Notes: generated by a model not told the origin, from the letters alone. A DNA stretch of 6,668 nucleotides from Candidatus Latescibacterota bacterium (GCA_030629295.1 DAOVPH010000088.1:1-6668), one strand, 5' to 3'. Counted from the first letter of the stretch, positions 1 to 6,032 are shown. Made by a program: numbers and translations.

Positions 1-816
1 CATATTTTCCAGGAAGGACAATTTCAGAGCATAGAGATAAAGGATAAAGGGGTGGTGATCCACGGCGCATCGGCTACCCAACAGAGCGGTTTCGATAATC
101 TGCTGCGTAACTTCAGTGTTCCGCAGGATGAGAGAATGCATATTGTCCTGTTTCACGGCTCCGAGGCGACCGACAGAAGGGCGGCGGAGCAGTGGGGAAG
201 CTGGCTTCCTTTTACTGCCCAGGACATCCTCTCCTGTGGCGCTGACTACTGCGCCTTAGGTCACTACCACGGCTTTCGCTCCCTTCCCTTCCAACAAGAA
301 GAGATGAACGGCTACTACCCTGGATGTCCTGAACCCACGAAGCTCGATGAAACCGGAGCAAAATACATCTTGGAGATAAAACTGGAGAAGGGTAGCTCCA
401 TCCAGGTGGAGAAAATCCAGGTTCAAAGCCGACAATACCGGGAGGAGGTCATAGACTGTAATGGGTTCAGGGACAGAAACCAGATCCTGGAACGGATAAA
501 GGTTTTAGCTAATGAAGATGAGGTGGTGAAGATCGTCCTGGAGGGTTACCCAGACCCCGCCTTAGAGTTTGAGCTGGAAAGTCTGCGAGAAAGCGTCAAA
601 GATTGGTTCTTCGCCAGCGAGATCGAGAACAGGACCCGTCCCGACTATCGGCTGGAGCAGATGGATAACCTGTTGGCACTTCGTTTCCATGAACAACTCC
701 AGGAAGCCAGGGTTCGGTGTGAACCCAATTCACGGGATATGCAGGTGCTGGAAGAGGCGGAAGTGTTGGGGCTGGATGCACTGTTAAGAGGACAGATAAG
801 AGGCTATGAGATTTAA
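1..816 (+). CDS. SbcD/Mre11/YhaO-like metallophosphoesterase (DNA repair exonuclease), 5' end missing
   Basis: The reading frame is open from the first base, so the true start and the N-terminal metal-binding motifs lie upstream; 271 residues are visible. Visible calcineurin-type phosphoesterase motifs are LFHG (His at visible residue 52) and GHYH (His 88 and 90), followed by a YYPGCPEP stretch like the YPGSPE segment of Mre11/SbcD proteins. The remaining ~160 residues form the C-terminal capping and partner-binding region and are not strongly conserved. Members of this family are Mn-dependent nucleases that pair with a Rad50/SbcC-type ATPase to process DNA ends. Here the next gene overlaps by 11 bp and encodes such an ATPase. 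The partner's membrane hairpin suggests the Bacillus YhaO-YhaN type rather than classical SbcCD, so I give no symbol. Family assignment is firm; the exact substrate is inferred. Confidence 0.88.
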   Translation, partial: HIFQEGQFQSIEIKDKGVVIHGASATQQSGFDNLLRNFSVPQDERMHIVLFHGSEATDRRAAEQWGSWLPFTAQDILSCGADYCALGHYHGFRSLPFQQEEMNGYYPGCPEPTKLDETGAKYILEIKLEKGSSIQVEKIQVQSRQYREEVIDCNGFRDRNQILERIKVLANEDEVVKIVLEGYPDPALEFELESLRESVKDWFFASEIENRTRPDYRLEQMDNLLALRFHEQLQEARVRCEPNSRDMQVLEEAEVLGLDALLRGQIRGYEI

Positions 817-3538
817 AGAGATATTTGTGGCAGGGTTCGGTTGTCTTAAGGATATTCGGTTGCCTGTGGAGGATCAGTTTAACCTCATTTTGGCCCCCAA
901 TGATGAGGGCAAAACCACCCTGCAGAACTTCATAACTGCTATCCTTTTCCCCTTCACTCAAAAAACTTTGCGCCAGAGATTTAAACCCTGGAGCTGTGAA
1001 ATCTATGGGGGAAATCTGAAATACTCTCTGGCCAACGGGGAAGAGTTTGAGCTCCACAAACAGATAAAAGGAGGGACCTCCAGGACCGACATAGTGAGGC
1101 TTTTCCTTAAGCCTTCTAACCAGGAGGTTACGGACAGCTACCCCAGCAGCCGACAGGGTCCTCTGATTGCCGAAACACAACTGAATATGACCAGAGAGAG
1201 CTTTGAGGGCATCCCGGTAGTGAAGCAACTCCAAGTAGTCGAAATCGGCGACGACAAGGTGAGGAAAGGCGTTACCGAGAAGATAAAATCTCTGGTGACC
1301 ACGGGAAAGGAGGATATGGGATTAGAAAAGGCCCTGGCAAAGCTGGAGAGCCGTTTGGAGAGGGAGATAGGCAAAACCGACCGAGGTGCAGGAACTGCAG
1401 CGGGTAAAGCGGCCAGCCGGATACAAGAGCTGGAACAGCAGTGCCAGAGCCTTAAAGCCTTACACACTGAACTGGAAAAAGTGCTGGAAGAGATAAGGAC
1501 TCTAAAACAGAGGGTGGAGGAACTTGAACACCAGAGACGGCAGGGGGACTACCGAGTGAAAAAAGCCAGGCTCCTGGATCTGGAAAGAAGGCGGGATGAG
1601 GTAGAACGCCTCAAAGTCTCCTCCGAGAAGAAGTACCAGGAGCAAATCTCCGCTACTGAGTTAATCCGATTCTGGGAGGAAAAGCGAAATGAGTTGCTCA
1701 AATATAACCAAATAAACCTCCAGCACCTGAAGGAGCTTCAATCCAAATTGGCGGAGATGAAAAAGAACGACATTCTGACAAGTCAAGTCCAGAGAGACAT
1801 TGAAGAACTTAAGAAACAGGTAACCTCCTGTGAGGCAGAGGCCGCAGCCTACCCGGAGCTTTACTTTGTAGTTTCGGTGGCGGATATTCGCACTCTGAGG
1901 GACCTGGAACAGAAGCTCCACCACTGCCGGGATGTCCTCTCTCAGCAGGAGCCTCAATACCAGGAGAGCACAATCCAGAGATCTCGAACAGAAAGTCGCT
2001 CAGGCCACACAAAGTTACTGTTTAAGATGAGTGCAGCTTTCTGTTTGGGTAGCCTTCTTTTGCTGTTTTTCCTTCCTCTGTGGGTGGTGGTAATTGCTGT
2101 CCTGTTTGCAGGGACAGCCGTGCTCTTCCGGTTCAAACTCAAAAAAGAGATGGAAACCCTGACAGCACTTGAGCGAAAAATTGAAGACTGCAAAACCAGA
2201 CTTTGCATCTGTGCCGAAGAGATGATCGGTGATTTCACCAAGGCAGAGCCAGCCCTGCGTAGAATCCCTGATTTAGCACAGCCAGAGCTACCAAAGAAGT
2301 TACCGAGAACTTCCGATTTTCGAGAAACAAAAGAGTTACTGAGATCTTGGGTAGATCTTTACACCGAGGCAGAGGCGAAGCTCTTCCGGGGTGCAACCTG
2401 CCAGAACTACGACCAGTTGTACGAAAGGCTCATCGCTTTCCAGCAGTTTGGGGAAAGAATAAAGCAGCTTCAGGAGGAGGTAACCAAGAAACAGGGTGGG
2501 GGGGAGGATTTGAACCAAAAGAGTGAACTCCTGGGGAAGGAGGTTTTCCAAAGCTTGAGAAAATGGTGCCCCGAAGTAGAAGGAGACCATTCTGTAGAAG
2601 TTGCAGAGGAGTGCATAGAACAGATAAAAGCGAAGCGGAGTGATTATGCGACCCTAGAGCGGGACCTCGGTGGCGTGGCAAACCTGCTGGAAGGAAAAGA
2701 CCAGTCCACTTTCCTAACAGAGGTCAACAGGAGTCGGAAACAGGTAGGCGAACTTTCAGATCAGGATCCTCGCTTAGCTGAGCTTAGGGTAGAGTGGGAG
2801 AAGCTTTCCAATTATCAGCAGCAATATCAAAGGATAGAACGAGAATTGCGTGAACAAAGAGAACTGCTTGTTCGGAAAGAGACCGAGAGGGATGAGAAAC
2901 TGCGTGGCAAGCCTGAGTTGGCCGATGTGGAATCTGACTTAGAGGATGCCCTTCGAAGGCTGGAGAGGATTCACCTTTACCGTGATGCCCTCTCGAAGGC
3001 CCAGGAGCTCCTCCGAGAAGCGGGCACGAGGGTTTACACCGACATCGCCCCTAAGCTCAATCAGTTTTTGACCACTAAGGTCTCCCAACTCTCCGGCGGT
3101 CGCTATTCAGAGACCTCGATGGACGAGAACCTGAATTTGAGGGTAAAAATCCAGGGCCTGGGAAGCTATGAGGACGCTCAGGTGTTGGGTGGAGGCATGC
3201 GGGCTGGCCTCTATCTCCTGTTGCGAGTGGGAATACTGAATCTGGTAGCCGAAAAAGGGGGAGAACTTCCCCCGCTGATAATGGACGAGGCATTTAACTC
3301 CTTCGATGACTTCGGCCCCAACCGGCTGGAGAAAATGGTTAATCTCTTATGCGATGTACTTCAGCAGAACCCAAACTTGCAATTGATCTACTTCACTTGC
3401 CAGGAGAAAGGACAGTATTTGTCCCTAAAACAAATACTCCAATCAAAATTCTCGGATGTTACCGAGAAGGAGGTGGGTAATTTTAGGATAACGGGTGCCT
3501 CTGAAGGGCATGCGGATCATAGCAATGAGGAGCTTTGA
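806..3538 (+). CDS. SbcC/Rad50/YhaN-like coiled-coil ATPase with central membrane hairpin
   Basis: This 910-residue SMC-like ATPase is the likely partner of the upstream nuclease, using ATP to clamp DNA and gate cleavage. In order: N-terminal ATPase half with a Walker A-like APNDEGKTT (residues 30-38); coiled coil around 205-345; a hydrophobic stretch at about 405-443 (bases 2018-2134) that can form two short membrane helices around Pro424; a second coiled coil around 530-735; LSGGRY at 762-767; an ABC-signature-like LGGGMR at 794-799; and Walker B PPLIMDE at 822-828, followed by AFNSFDD. Length and layout fit YhaN-type proteins. No CxxC zinc hook is visible; the nearest candidate is CIC at 467-469, just after the hairpin. 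The ATG overlaps the upstream stop by 11 bp, with AAGAGG close by, indicating translational coupling. Two nucleotide-site positions differ from consensus: Ala30 for the first Walker A Gly and Gly795 for the signature Ser. Confidence 0.9.
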   Translation: MRFKEIFVAGFGCLKDIRLPVEDQFNLILAPNDEGKTTLQNFITAILFPFTQKTLRQRFKPWSCEIYGGNLKYSLANGEEFELHKQIKGGTSRTDIVRLFLKPSNQEVTDSYPSSRQGPLIAETQLNMTRESFEGIPVVKQLQVVEIGDDKVRKGVTEKIKSLVTTGKEDMGLEKALAKLESRLEREIGKTDRGAGTAAGKAASRIQELEQQCQSLKALHTELEKVLEEIRTLKQRVEELEHQRRQGDYRVKKARLLDLERRRDEVERLKVSSEKKYQEQISATELIRFWEEKRNELLKYNQINLQHLKELQSKLAEMKKNDILTSQVQRDIEELKKQVTSCEAEAAAYPELYFVVSVADIRTLRDLEQKLHHCRDVLSQQEPQYQESTIQRSRTESRSGHTKLLFKMSAAFCLGSLLLLFFLPLWVVVIAVLFAGTAVLFRFKLKKEMETLTALERKIEDCKTRLCICAEEMIGDFTKAEPALRRIPDLAQPELPKKLPRTSDFRETKELLRSWVDLYTEAEAKLFRGATCQNYDQLYERLIAFQQFGERIKQLQEEVTKKQGGGEDLNQKSELLGKEVFQSLRKWCPEVEGDHSVEVAEECIEQIKAKRSDYATLERDLGGVANLLEGKDQSTFLTEVNRSRKQVGELSDQDPRLAELRVEWEKLSNYQQQYQRIERELREQRELLVRKETERDEKLRGKPELADVESDLEDALRRLERIHLYRDALSKAQELLREAGTRVYTDIAPKLNQFLTTKVSQLSGGRYSETSMDENLNLRVKIQGLGSYEDAQVLGGGMRAGLYLLLRVGILNLVAEKGGELPPLIMDEAFNSFDDFGPNRLEKMVNLLCDVLQQNPNLQLIYFTCQEKGQYLSLKQILQSKFSDVTEKEVGNFRITGASEGHADHSNEEL

Positions 3539-3541
3539 ACA

Positions 3542-4837
3542 ATGGCCGAGTGGATATATGTCTCTGACATCGCCCGTTACCAGGGCGAAGAGGTAACTAT
3601 TAAAGGATGGCTGTATACTAAAAGATCCAGCGGAAAGATTCACTTTCTACAGATAAGAGATGGGACCGGGACGGTTCAATGCGTGGTGAGCAAAAATGAT
3701 GTCTCCCAGCCGGTTTTCGAGATCTCAGACGGATTGCCCCAGGAGTCGTCAATTATAATCCGGGGAGTTGTCCGGGCAGATCCGAGGTCACCCATAGGCT
3801 ATGAAATAGGGGTGACGGACGTTCAGCTGGTGCAAGCCGCTGAGGAGTATCCTATCTCCCCCAAGGAACATGGCGTCTCCTTCTTAATGGACCATCGTCA
3901 CCTGTGGATTCGCTCTTCTCGACAGCACGCCATCCTCAAGATAAGGAGCGAGCTAATAAGGACCTGCCGAGACTACTTTGACCAACGAGGGTTTGTTCTT
4001 TTAGACGCTCCCATCTTCACCCCGGCTGCCTGTGAAGGCACCACCACCCTGTTCCAGGTTGACTATTTTGAAGACAAGGCCTACCTTACTCAAAGCGGCC
4101 AACTTTATATGGAGGCAGGGGCTATGGCCTTCGGCAAGGTCTACTGTTTTGGTCCCACCTTCCGAGCGGAAAAATCAAAGACTCGCCGACATCTCACTGA
4201 ATTCTGGATGATTGAGCCGGAAGTCGCCTACTATACCCTGAAAGAGGATATGGACCTGGCAGAGGATTTTGTGGAATACATCGTGGCCCAGGTGGTGGCC
4301 AAAAGAAGGCAGGAATTAGAGTATTTGGGAAGAGAGGTAACTAAATTAGAGAAGGTTAGAAAACCATTCCCCCGAATCTCCTACGACCAAGCTTTGGACC
4401 TTCTGAGAAGCAACGGGGTTGACATCTCCTGGGGAGAGGATTTTGGGGGAGATGAAGAGACTATTCTCTCCAACCAGTTCGACAGGCCGGTTATGGTTCA
4501 CCGGTATCCGGCTCAGTGTAAGGCATTTTATATGAAACCCGATCCCGAAACCCCCAGGCTTGCCCTCTGTGTGGATATGCTTGCCCCCGAAGGCTACGGA
4601 GAGATAATAGGCGGAGGAGAACGAGAAAATAACCTGGAGAGTTTGGAGGAACAACTCAGCCAACAGAACCTGCCCGCTGAGGCCTTCAACTGGTATCTGG
4701 ATTTGCGGAGATACGGTTCAGTGCCTCACTCCGGCTTCGGCCTGGGGATTGAAAGGACCTTAGCCTGGCTCTGCGGGCTACACCATGTGAGAGAGACTAT
4801 CCCATTTCCCAGATTGATGGAGAGACTGAGACCTTGA
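3542..4837 (+). CDS. asnS: Asparaginyl-tRNA synthetase (AsnRS)
   Basis: This cytoplasmic class IIb synthetase charges tRNA-Asn with asparagine using ATP. The complete protein has 431 residues, in the normal range for short bacterial AsnRS. The N-terminal OB-fold anticodon-binding domain covers about residues 1-100 (KGWLYTKRSSGKIHFLQIRDG). The catalytic domain shows motif 1 around 144-161, motif 2 at 207-228 (FRAEKSKTRRHLTEFWMIEP) and motif 3 at 398-413 (GFGLGIERTLAWL), and ends in RETIPFPR. HLTEFWMIEPE in motif 2 and GEIIGGGER at 353-361 favour AsnRS over the related AspRS, and the sequence closely resembles the Bacillus subtilis type. AGGAG sits about nine bases before the ATG. Only three bases separate it from the upstream ATPase stop, so it is probably in the same transcript. 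An intrinsic terminator lies about 110 bp downstream. Confidence 0.96.
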   Translation: MAEWIYVSDIARYQGEEVTIKGWLYTKRSSGKIHFLQIRDGTGTVQCVVSKNDVSQPVFEISDGLPQESSIIIRGVVRADPRSPIGYEIGVTDVQLVQAAEEYPISPKEHGVSFLMDHRHLWIRSSRQHAILKIRSELIRTCRDYFDQRGFVLLDAPIFTPAACEGTTTLFQVDYFEDKAYLTQSGQLYMEAGAMAFGKVYCFGPTFRAEKSKTRRHLTEFWMIEPEVAYYTLKEDMDLAEDFVEYIVAQVVAKRRQELEYLGREVTKLEKVRKPFPRISYDQALDLLRSNGVDISWGEDFGGDEETILSNQFDRPVMVHRYPAQCKAFYMKPDPETPRLALCVDMLAPEGYGEIIGGGERENNLESLEEQLSQQNLPAEAFNWYLDLRRYGSVPHSGFGLGIERTLAWLCGLHHVRETIPFPRLMERLRP

Positions 4838-4861
4838 ATTCAGAGTGGGGGAAAAGTTGTA

Positions 4862-4907
4862 GGGGCGACCCTCTGTGGTTGCCCAGGAGCAGAGGAGCAA
4901 GGGCGAA
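4862..4907. repeat. Composite repeat copy 1: GGGCGACC hairpin plus GGAGCA octamers
   Basis: Bases 4863-4870 (GGGCGACC) can pair with 4877-4884 (GGTTGCCC) in an 8-bp stem with one G·T pair and a 6-base loop. There is no T-run after it, so it is not a terminator. It is followed by GGAGCA at 4886 and 4894 and a degenerate GGCGAA at 4902, an 8-bp period. The 21 bases at 4875-4895 match 5997-6017 at 18 positions, and the octamer unit recurs at 5760-5835, so this is one of three related elements within 1.2 kb. Confidence 0.7.
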
Positions 4908-4915
4908 AGAGAGAT

Positions 4916-4940
4916 CAATTAACCACTCACCAATTAACCA
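4916..4940. repeat. Two direct copies of CAATTAACCA
   Basis: The 10-mer occurs exactly at 4916-4925 and 4931-4940, separated by CTCAC, giving a 15-bp period. It lies between the composite repeat and the terminator. I see no further copy in the window; it may be a decayed minisatellite. Confidence 0.6.
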
Positions 4941-4944
4941 TCTG

Positions 4945-4969
4945 AGCCAGCACAATGCTGGCTTTTTTT
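4945..4969 (+). terminator. Rho-independent terminator of the asnS operon
   Basis: AGCCAGCA (4945-4952) pairs perfectly with TGCTGGCT (4956-4963) around a CAA loop, and the downstream arm runs into seven T residues (4963-4969). It lies about 110 bp after the asnS stop and before the hicBA promoter candidate, so it should insulate the toxin-antitoxin pair from the housekeeping operon. Confidence 0.88.
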
Positions 4970-4985
4970 ATCCTCCAGTTTTTCC

Positions 4986-5014
4986 TTGCCAAAAGCCAAA
5001 CAGAATAGTATATT
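4986..5014 (+). promoter_or_regulatory. Candidate sigma-70-type promoter for hicBA
   Basis: TTGCCA (4986-4991) as -35 and TATATT (5009-5014) as -10 are each one base from consensus and are separated by exactly 17 bp. It lies just after the terminator and about 175 bp upstream of the hicB start, with no gene between except the small ORF at 5103. Predicted from sequence only; the region is fairly AT-rich, so chance matches are possible. Confidence 0.5.
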
Positions 5015-5031
5015 CCAAACTAGATCTGGAA
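5013..5031. promoter_or_regulatory. Inverted repeat TTCCA-N9-TGGAA, possible operator
   Basis: Perfect 5-bp half-sites at 5013-5017 and 5027-5031 overlap the end of the -10 candidate and the expected transcription start. That placement suits a repressor. HicB or HicAB complexes often repress their own promoter, so an autoregulatory role is plausible. Half-sites this short can occur by chance. Confidence 0.3.
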
Positions 5032-5102
5032 AGATTGAACACTGAAAGACACCGAGAGGTACTGATTTTAAATTGCAAAATGCAGAATGAGGGAGAACAC
5101 TT

Positions 5103-5192
5103 ATGCTGAATGCCATCAAAGGAGTTCTTCAACCTTCGCGATTCTACAATCTTGCCAAAGAACCTGCCAACAAAAGGAGGGTGTTGTTATGA
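5103..5192 (+). CDS. Possible 29-residue leader ORF coupled to hicB
   Basis: ATG at 5103 follows a purine-rich GAGGGAG (5090-5096) at plausible ribosome-binding spacing. The frame encodes 29 residues (MLNAIKGVLQPSRFYNLAKE, then PANKRRVLL), is fairly basic, and its TGA overlaps the hicB ATG as ATGA. Such overlaps usually mean translational coupling. I do not recognise the peptide, and it has no evident membrane segment. It could be a leader peptide, a remnant of an older gene, or chance. The hicB ribosome-binding site lies inside it. Confidence 0.3.
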   Translation: MLNAIKGVLQPSRFYNLAKEPANKRRVLL

Positions 5193-5497
5193 ACACATTG
5201 CTTTTACATGCGCTAATAGAAAAAGAAGGAGATAGATATACTGCCCTGTGCTTGGAGCTAAATGTAGCAACCTTTGGGGATACCGTTGAAGAAGCTAACG
5301 TCAACCTGAGGGAAGCGGTCGAGTTGTATCTGGAAGATGTAATGGAAGCCGGGGATGAGATAGACTTTCTCCCTCGTCCAGCGCCACAAGAAGAATGGTT
5401 GAAGTTCTTCCACGCGGAATCCCAAAGAATGCGTGAACAACTGCGCAGAAGGGTGTCTCCAAAGGATATAAGCATCGAGGAAGTGCTCTATGCCTGA
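5189..5497 (+). CDS. hicB: HicB-family antitoxin
   Basis: The 102-residue protein begins MNTLLLHALIEKEGDRYTAL and continues with LELNVATFGDTVEEANVNL and REAVELYLED. This is the typical HicB partial RNase-H-like fold (UPF0150) that binds and neutralises HicA. The start at 5189 is chosen because AGGAGG (5175-5180) precedes it at good spacing and the family alignment begins here; the in-frame extension to 5087 adds unlike sequence. After residue 65 the tail is charged and helical (EEWLKFFHAESQRMREQLRR), with no helix-turn-helix or ribbon-helix-helix I can recognise, so DNA binding is uncertain. The hicA start overlaps its last 8 bases. Confidence 0.85.
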   Translation: MNTLLLHALIEKEGDRYTALCLELNVATFGDTVEEANVNLREAVELYLEDVMEAGDEIDFLPRPAPQEEWLKFFHAESQRMREQLRRRVSPKDISIEEVLYA

Positions 5498-5723
5498 AAG
5501 GCACCCGTCGCTATCGAGTGTAGATATTGAGAAGATCCTACGAAGACACGGCTTTAAGCTATCCAGGCAAAAGGGAAGTCATCAGCAGTTTGTGGGTTTC
5601 ATAAAGGACAAGAAACATCGCGTTACTTTGATAGCTGGCAGGAGAGATTTTCCTCAAGGGACTGTGAAAAGTATTATCCACCAGTCAGGTCTATCACAAG
5701 AAGAATTCTATGGGAAGAACTAA
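5490..5723 (+). CDS. hicA: HicA-family mRNA interferase toxin
   Basis: The 77-residue YcfA/HicA-type protein has a double-stranded-RNA-binding-like fold. The motif RQKGSHQQF holds the expected catalytic His (His31), preceded by IEKILRRHGFKLS and followed by the strand RVTLIAG and the helix QGTVKSIIHQSGLSQEEF, all typical of the family. HicA toxins cut mRNA and stop translation until bound by HicB. The ATG overlaps the end of hicB by 8 bp, so translation is coupled and antitoxin is made first, the reverse of the E. coli hicA-hicB order but common elsewhere. The protein looks intact. No terminator is visible after it. Confidence 0.88.
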   Translation: MPERHPSLSSVDIEKILRRHGFKLSRQKGSHQQFVGFIKDKKHRVTLIAGRRDFPQGTVKSIIHQSGLSQEEFYGKN

Positions 5724-5757
5724 CTCGGACAGCATCCCGTGTATCTGGCCCCGTGAA

Positions 5758-5844
5758 GGGGAGCAAGGGAGCAGGGGAGAAAGAGCGGAGGAGCAGAGGA
5801 GCAGGGGAGCAAGGGTGCAGAGGAGAAAGGGAGAAAGAAGGAGA
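5758..5844. repeat. Purine-rich octamer array (consensus GGAGCARR)
   Basis: Units beginning GGAGCA or close variants start at 5760, 5768 and 5776, then at 5790, 5798, 5806, 5814, 5822 and 5830. Within each block the period is 8 bp. From 5755 to 5844 only 8 of 90 bases are pyrimidines on this strand. The unit matches the octamers in the 4862-4907 repeat. The array fills the space between hicA and the truncated four-helix-bundle gene, and its end supplies the AG-rich sequence before that ATG. The unit is not a multiple of three and appears non-coding. Confidence 0.75.
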
Positions 5845-6020
5845 TGAGTAGGAAGCCTATTCAGAGTCATCGAGAACTACAAGTGTATCAGTTGGCATTC
5901 GATGCAGCAATGAGAAGATTTGAGTTGACAAAAGAATTCCCAAACGAAGAAAAATATTCGTTGGTTGATCAAATCCGAAGCAGGAGTGCCCCCCCCGTGG
6001 TCGCCCAGAAGCAGGGGTGA
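5844..6020 (+). pseudogene. Truncated four-helix-bundle protein (S23/IVP family), N-terminal half only
   Basis: ATG at 5844 opens a 58-residue frame beginning MSRKPIQSHRELQVYQLAFD and continuing through FELTKEFPNEEKYSLVDQI, the hallmark N-terminal half of the four-helix-bundle family first seen in 23S rRNA intervening sequences. Members usually have about 115-125 residues, and here RRSS-type sequence should follow DQIR. Instead the frame reads SRSAPPVVAQKQG and stops at 6018-6020. That tail is encoded by a composite repeat copy (5997-6017). The missing C-terminal half is not found downstream, because thiC ends only 23 bp later, so DNA was probably lost or replaced rather than simply interrupted. 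The function of the intact family is poorly known. The start is the first available in frame; GGGAG at 5829-5833 may serve as the ribosome site. Confidence 0.75.
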
Positions 6021-6032
6021 GGAGAAGGAGAT
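5985..6032. repeat. Composite repeat copy 3, forming the broken end of the four-helix-bundle gene
   Basis: The core 5997-6017 matches 4875-4895 at 18 of 21 positions (shared GTGGTYGCCCAG, then AGCAG). It is followed by GGAGAA and GGAGAT units at 6021 and 6027. The left arm that would form a hairpin is replaced by a run of eight C (5989-5996), so the palindrome of copy 1 is not kept. The element lies between the broken gene and the thiC stop. Confidence 0.6.

Larger units (their letters stand above)
4838..5188. other. Intergenic region between asnS and hicB
   Basis: This 351-bp stretch has no conserved protein. From left to right it holds a hairpin plus octamer repeat (4862-4907), two CAATTAACCA direct repeats (4916-4940), an intrinsic terminator for the asnS operon (4945-4969), a promoter candidate with an overlapping inverted repeat (4986-5031), and a 29-codon ORF running into the hicB start (5103-5192). 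Longer reading frames that cross the terminator look non-coding. Confidence 0.7.

Noticed and set aside
596..1234. 212-codon minus-strand frame across the nuclease/ATPase junction
   Set aside because: It is antisense to two recognisable genes and has no motif of its own.
3089..3106. LSGGRY in the ATPase read as the ABC signature
   Set aside because: It corresponds to the conserved GGRY segment of SbcC/Rad50 proteins; the signature position is about 30 residues later, at LGGGMR.
4863..4884. GGGCGACC/GGTTGCCC stem as a terminator
   Set aside because: No T-run follows on either strand; it recurs in part at another locus and is better explained as a repeat.
4834..5109. 91-codon frame starting with TTG at the asnS stop
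   Set aside because: It crosses the intrinsic terminator and the repeat copy, uses a weak start, and resembles no protein family.
5087..5188. N-terminal extension of hicB to the upstream ATG
   Set aside because: The added 34 residues are unlike HicB, and a strong AGGAGG lies just before the ATG at 5189, where family similarity begins.
5749..5761. CCCC-GTGAA-GGGG hairpin after hicA as a terminator
   Set aside because: The stem has only four pairs and is followed by purines, not T residues.
4862..6032. CRISPR array
   Set aside because: The repeats are degenerate, unevenly spaced and lack spacers of uniform length; no cas genes are present.
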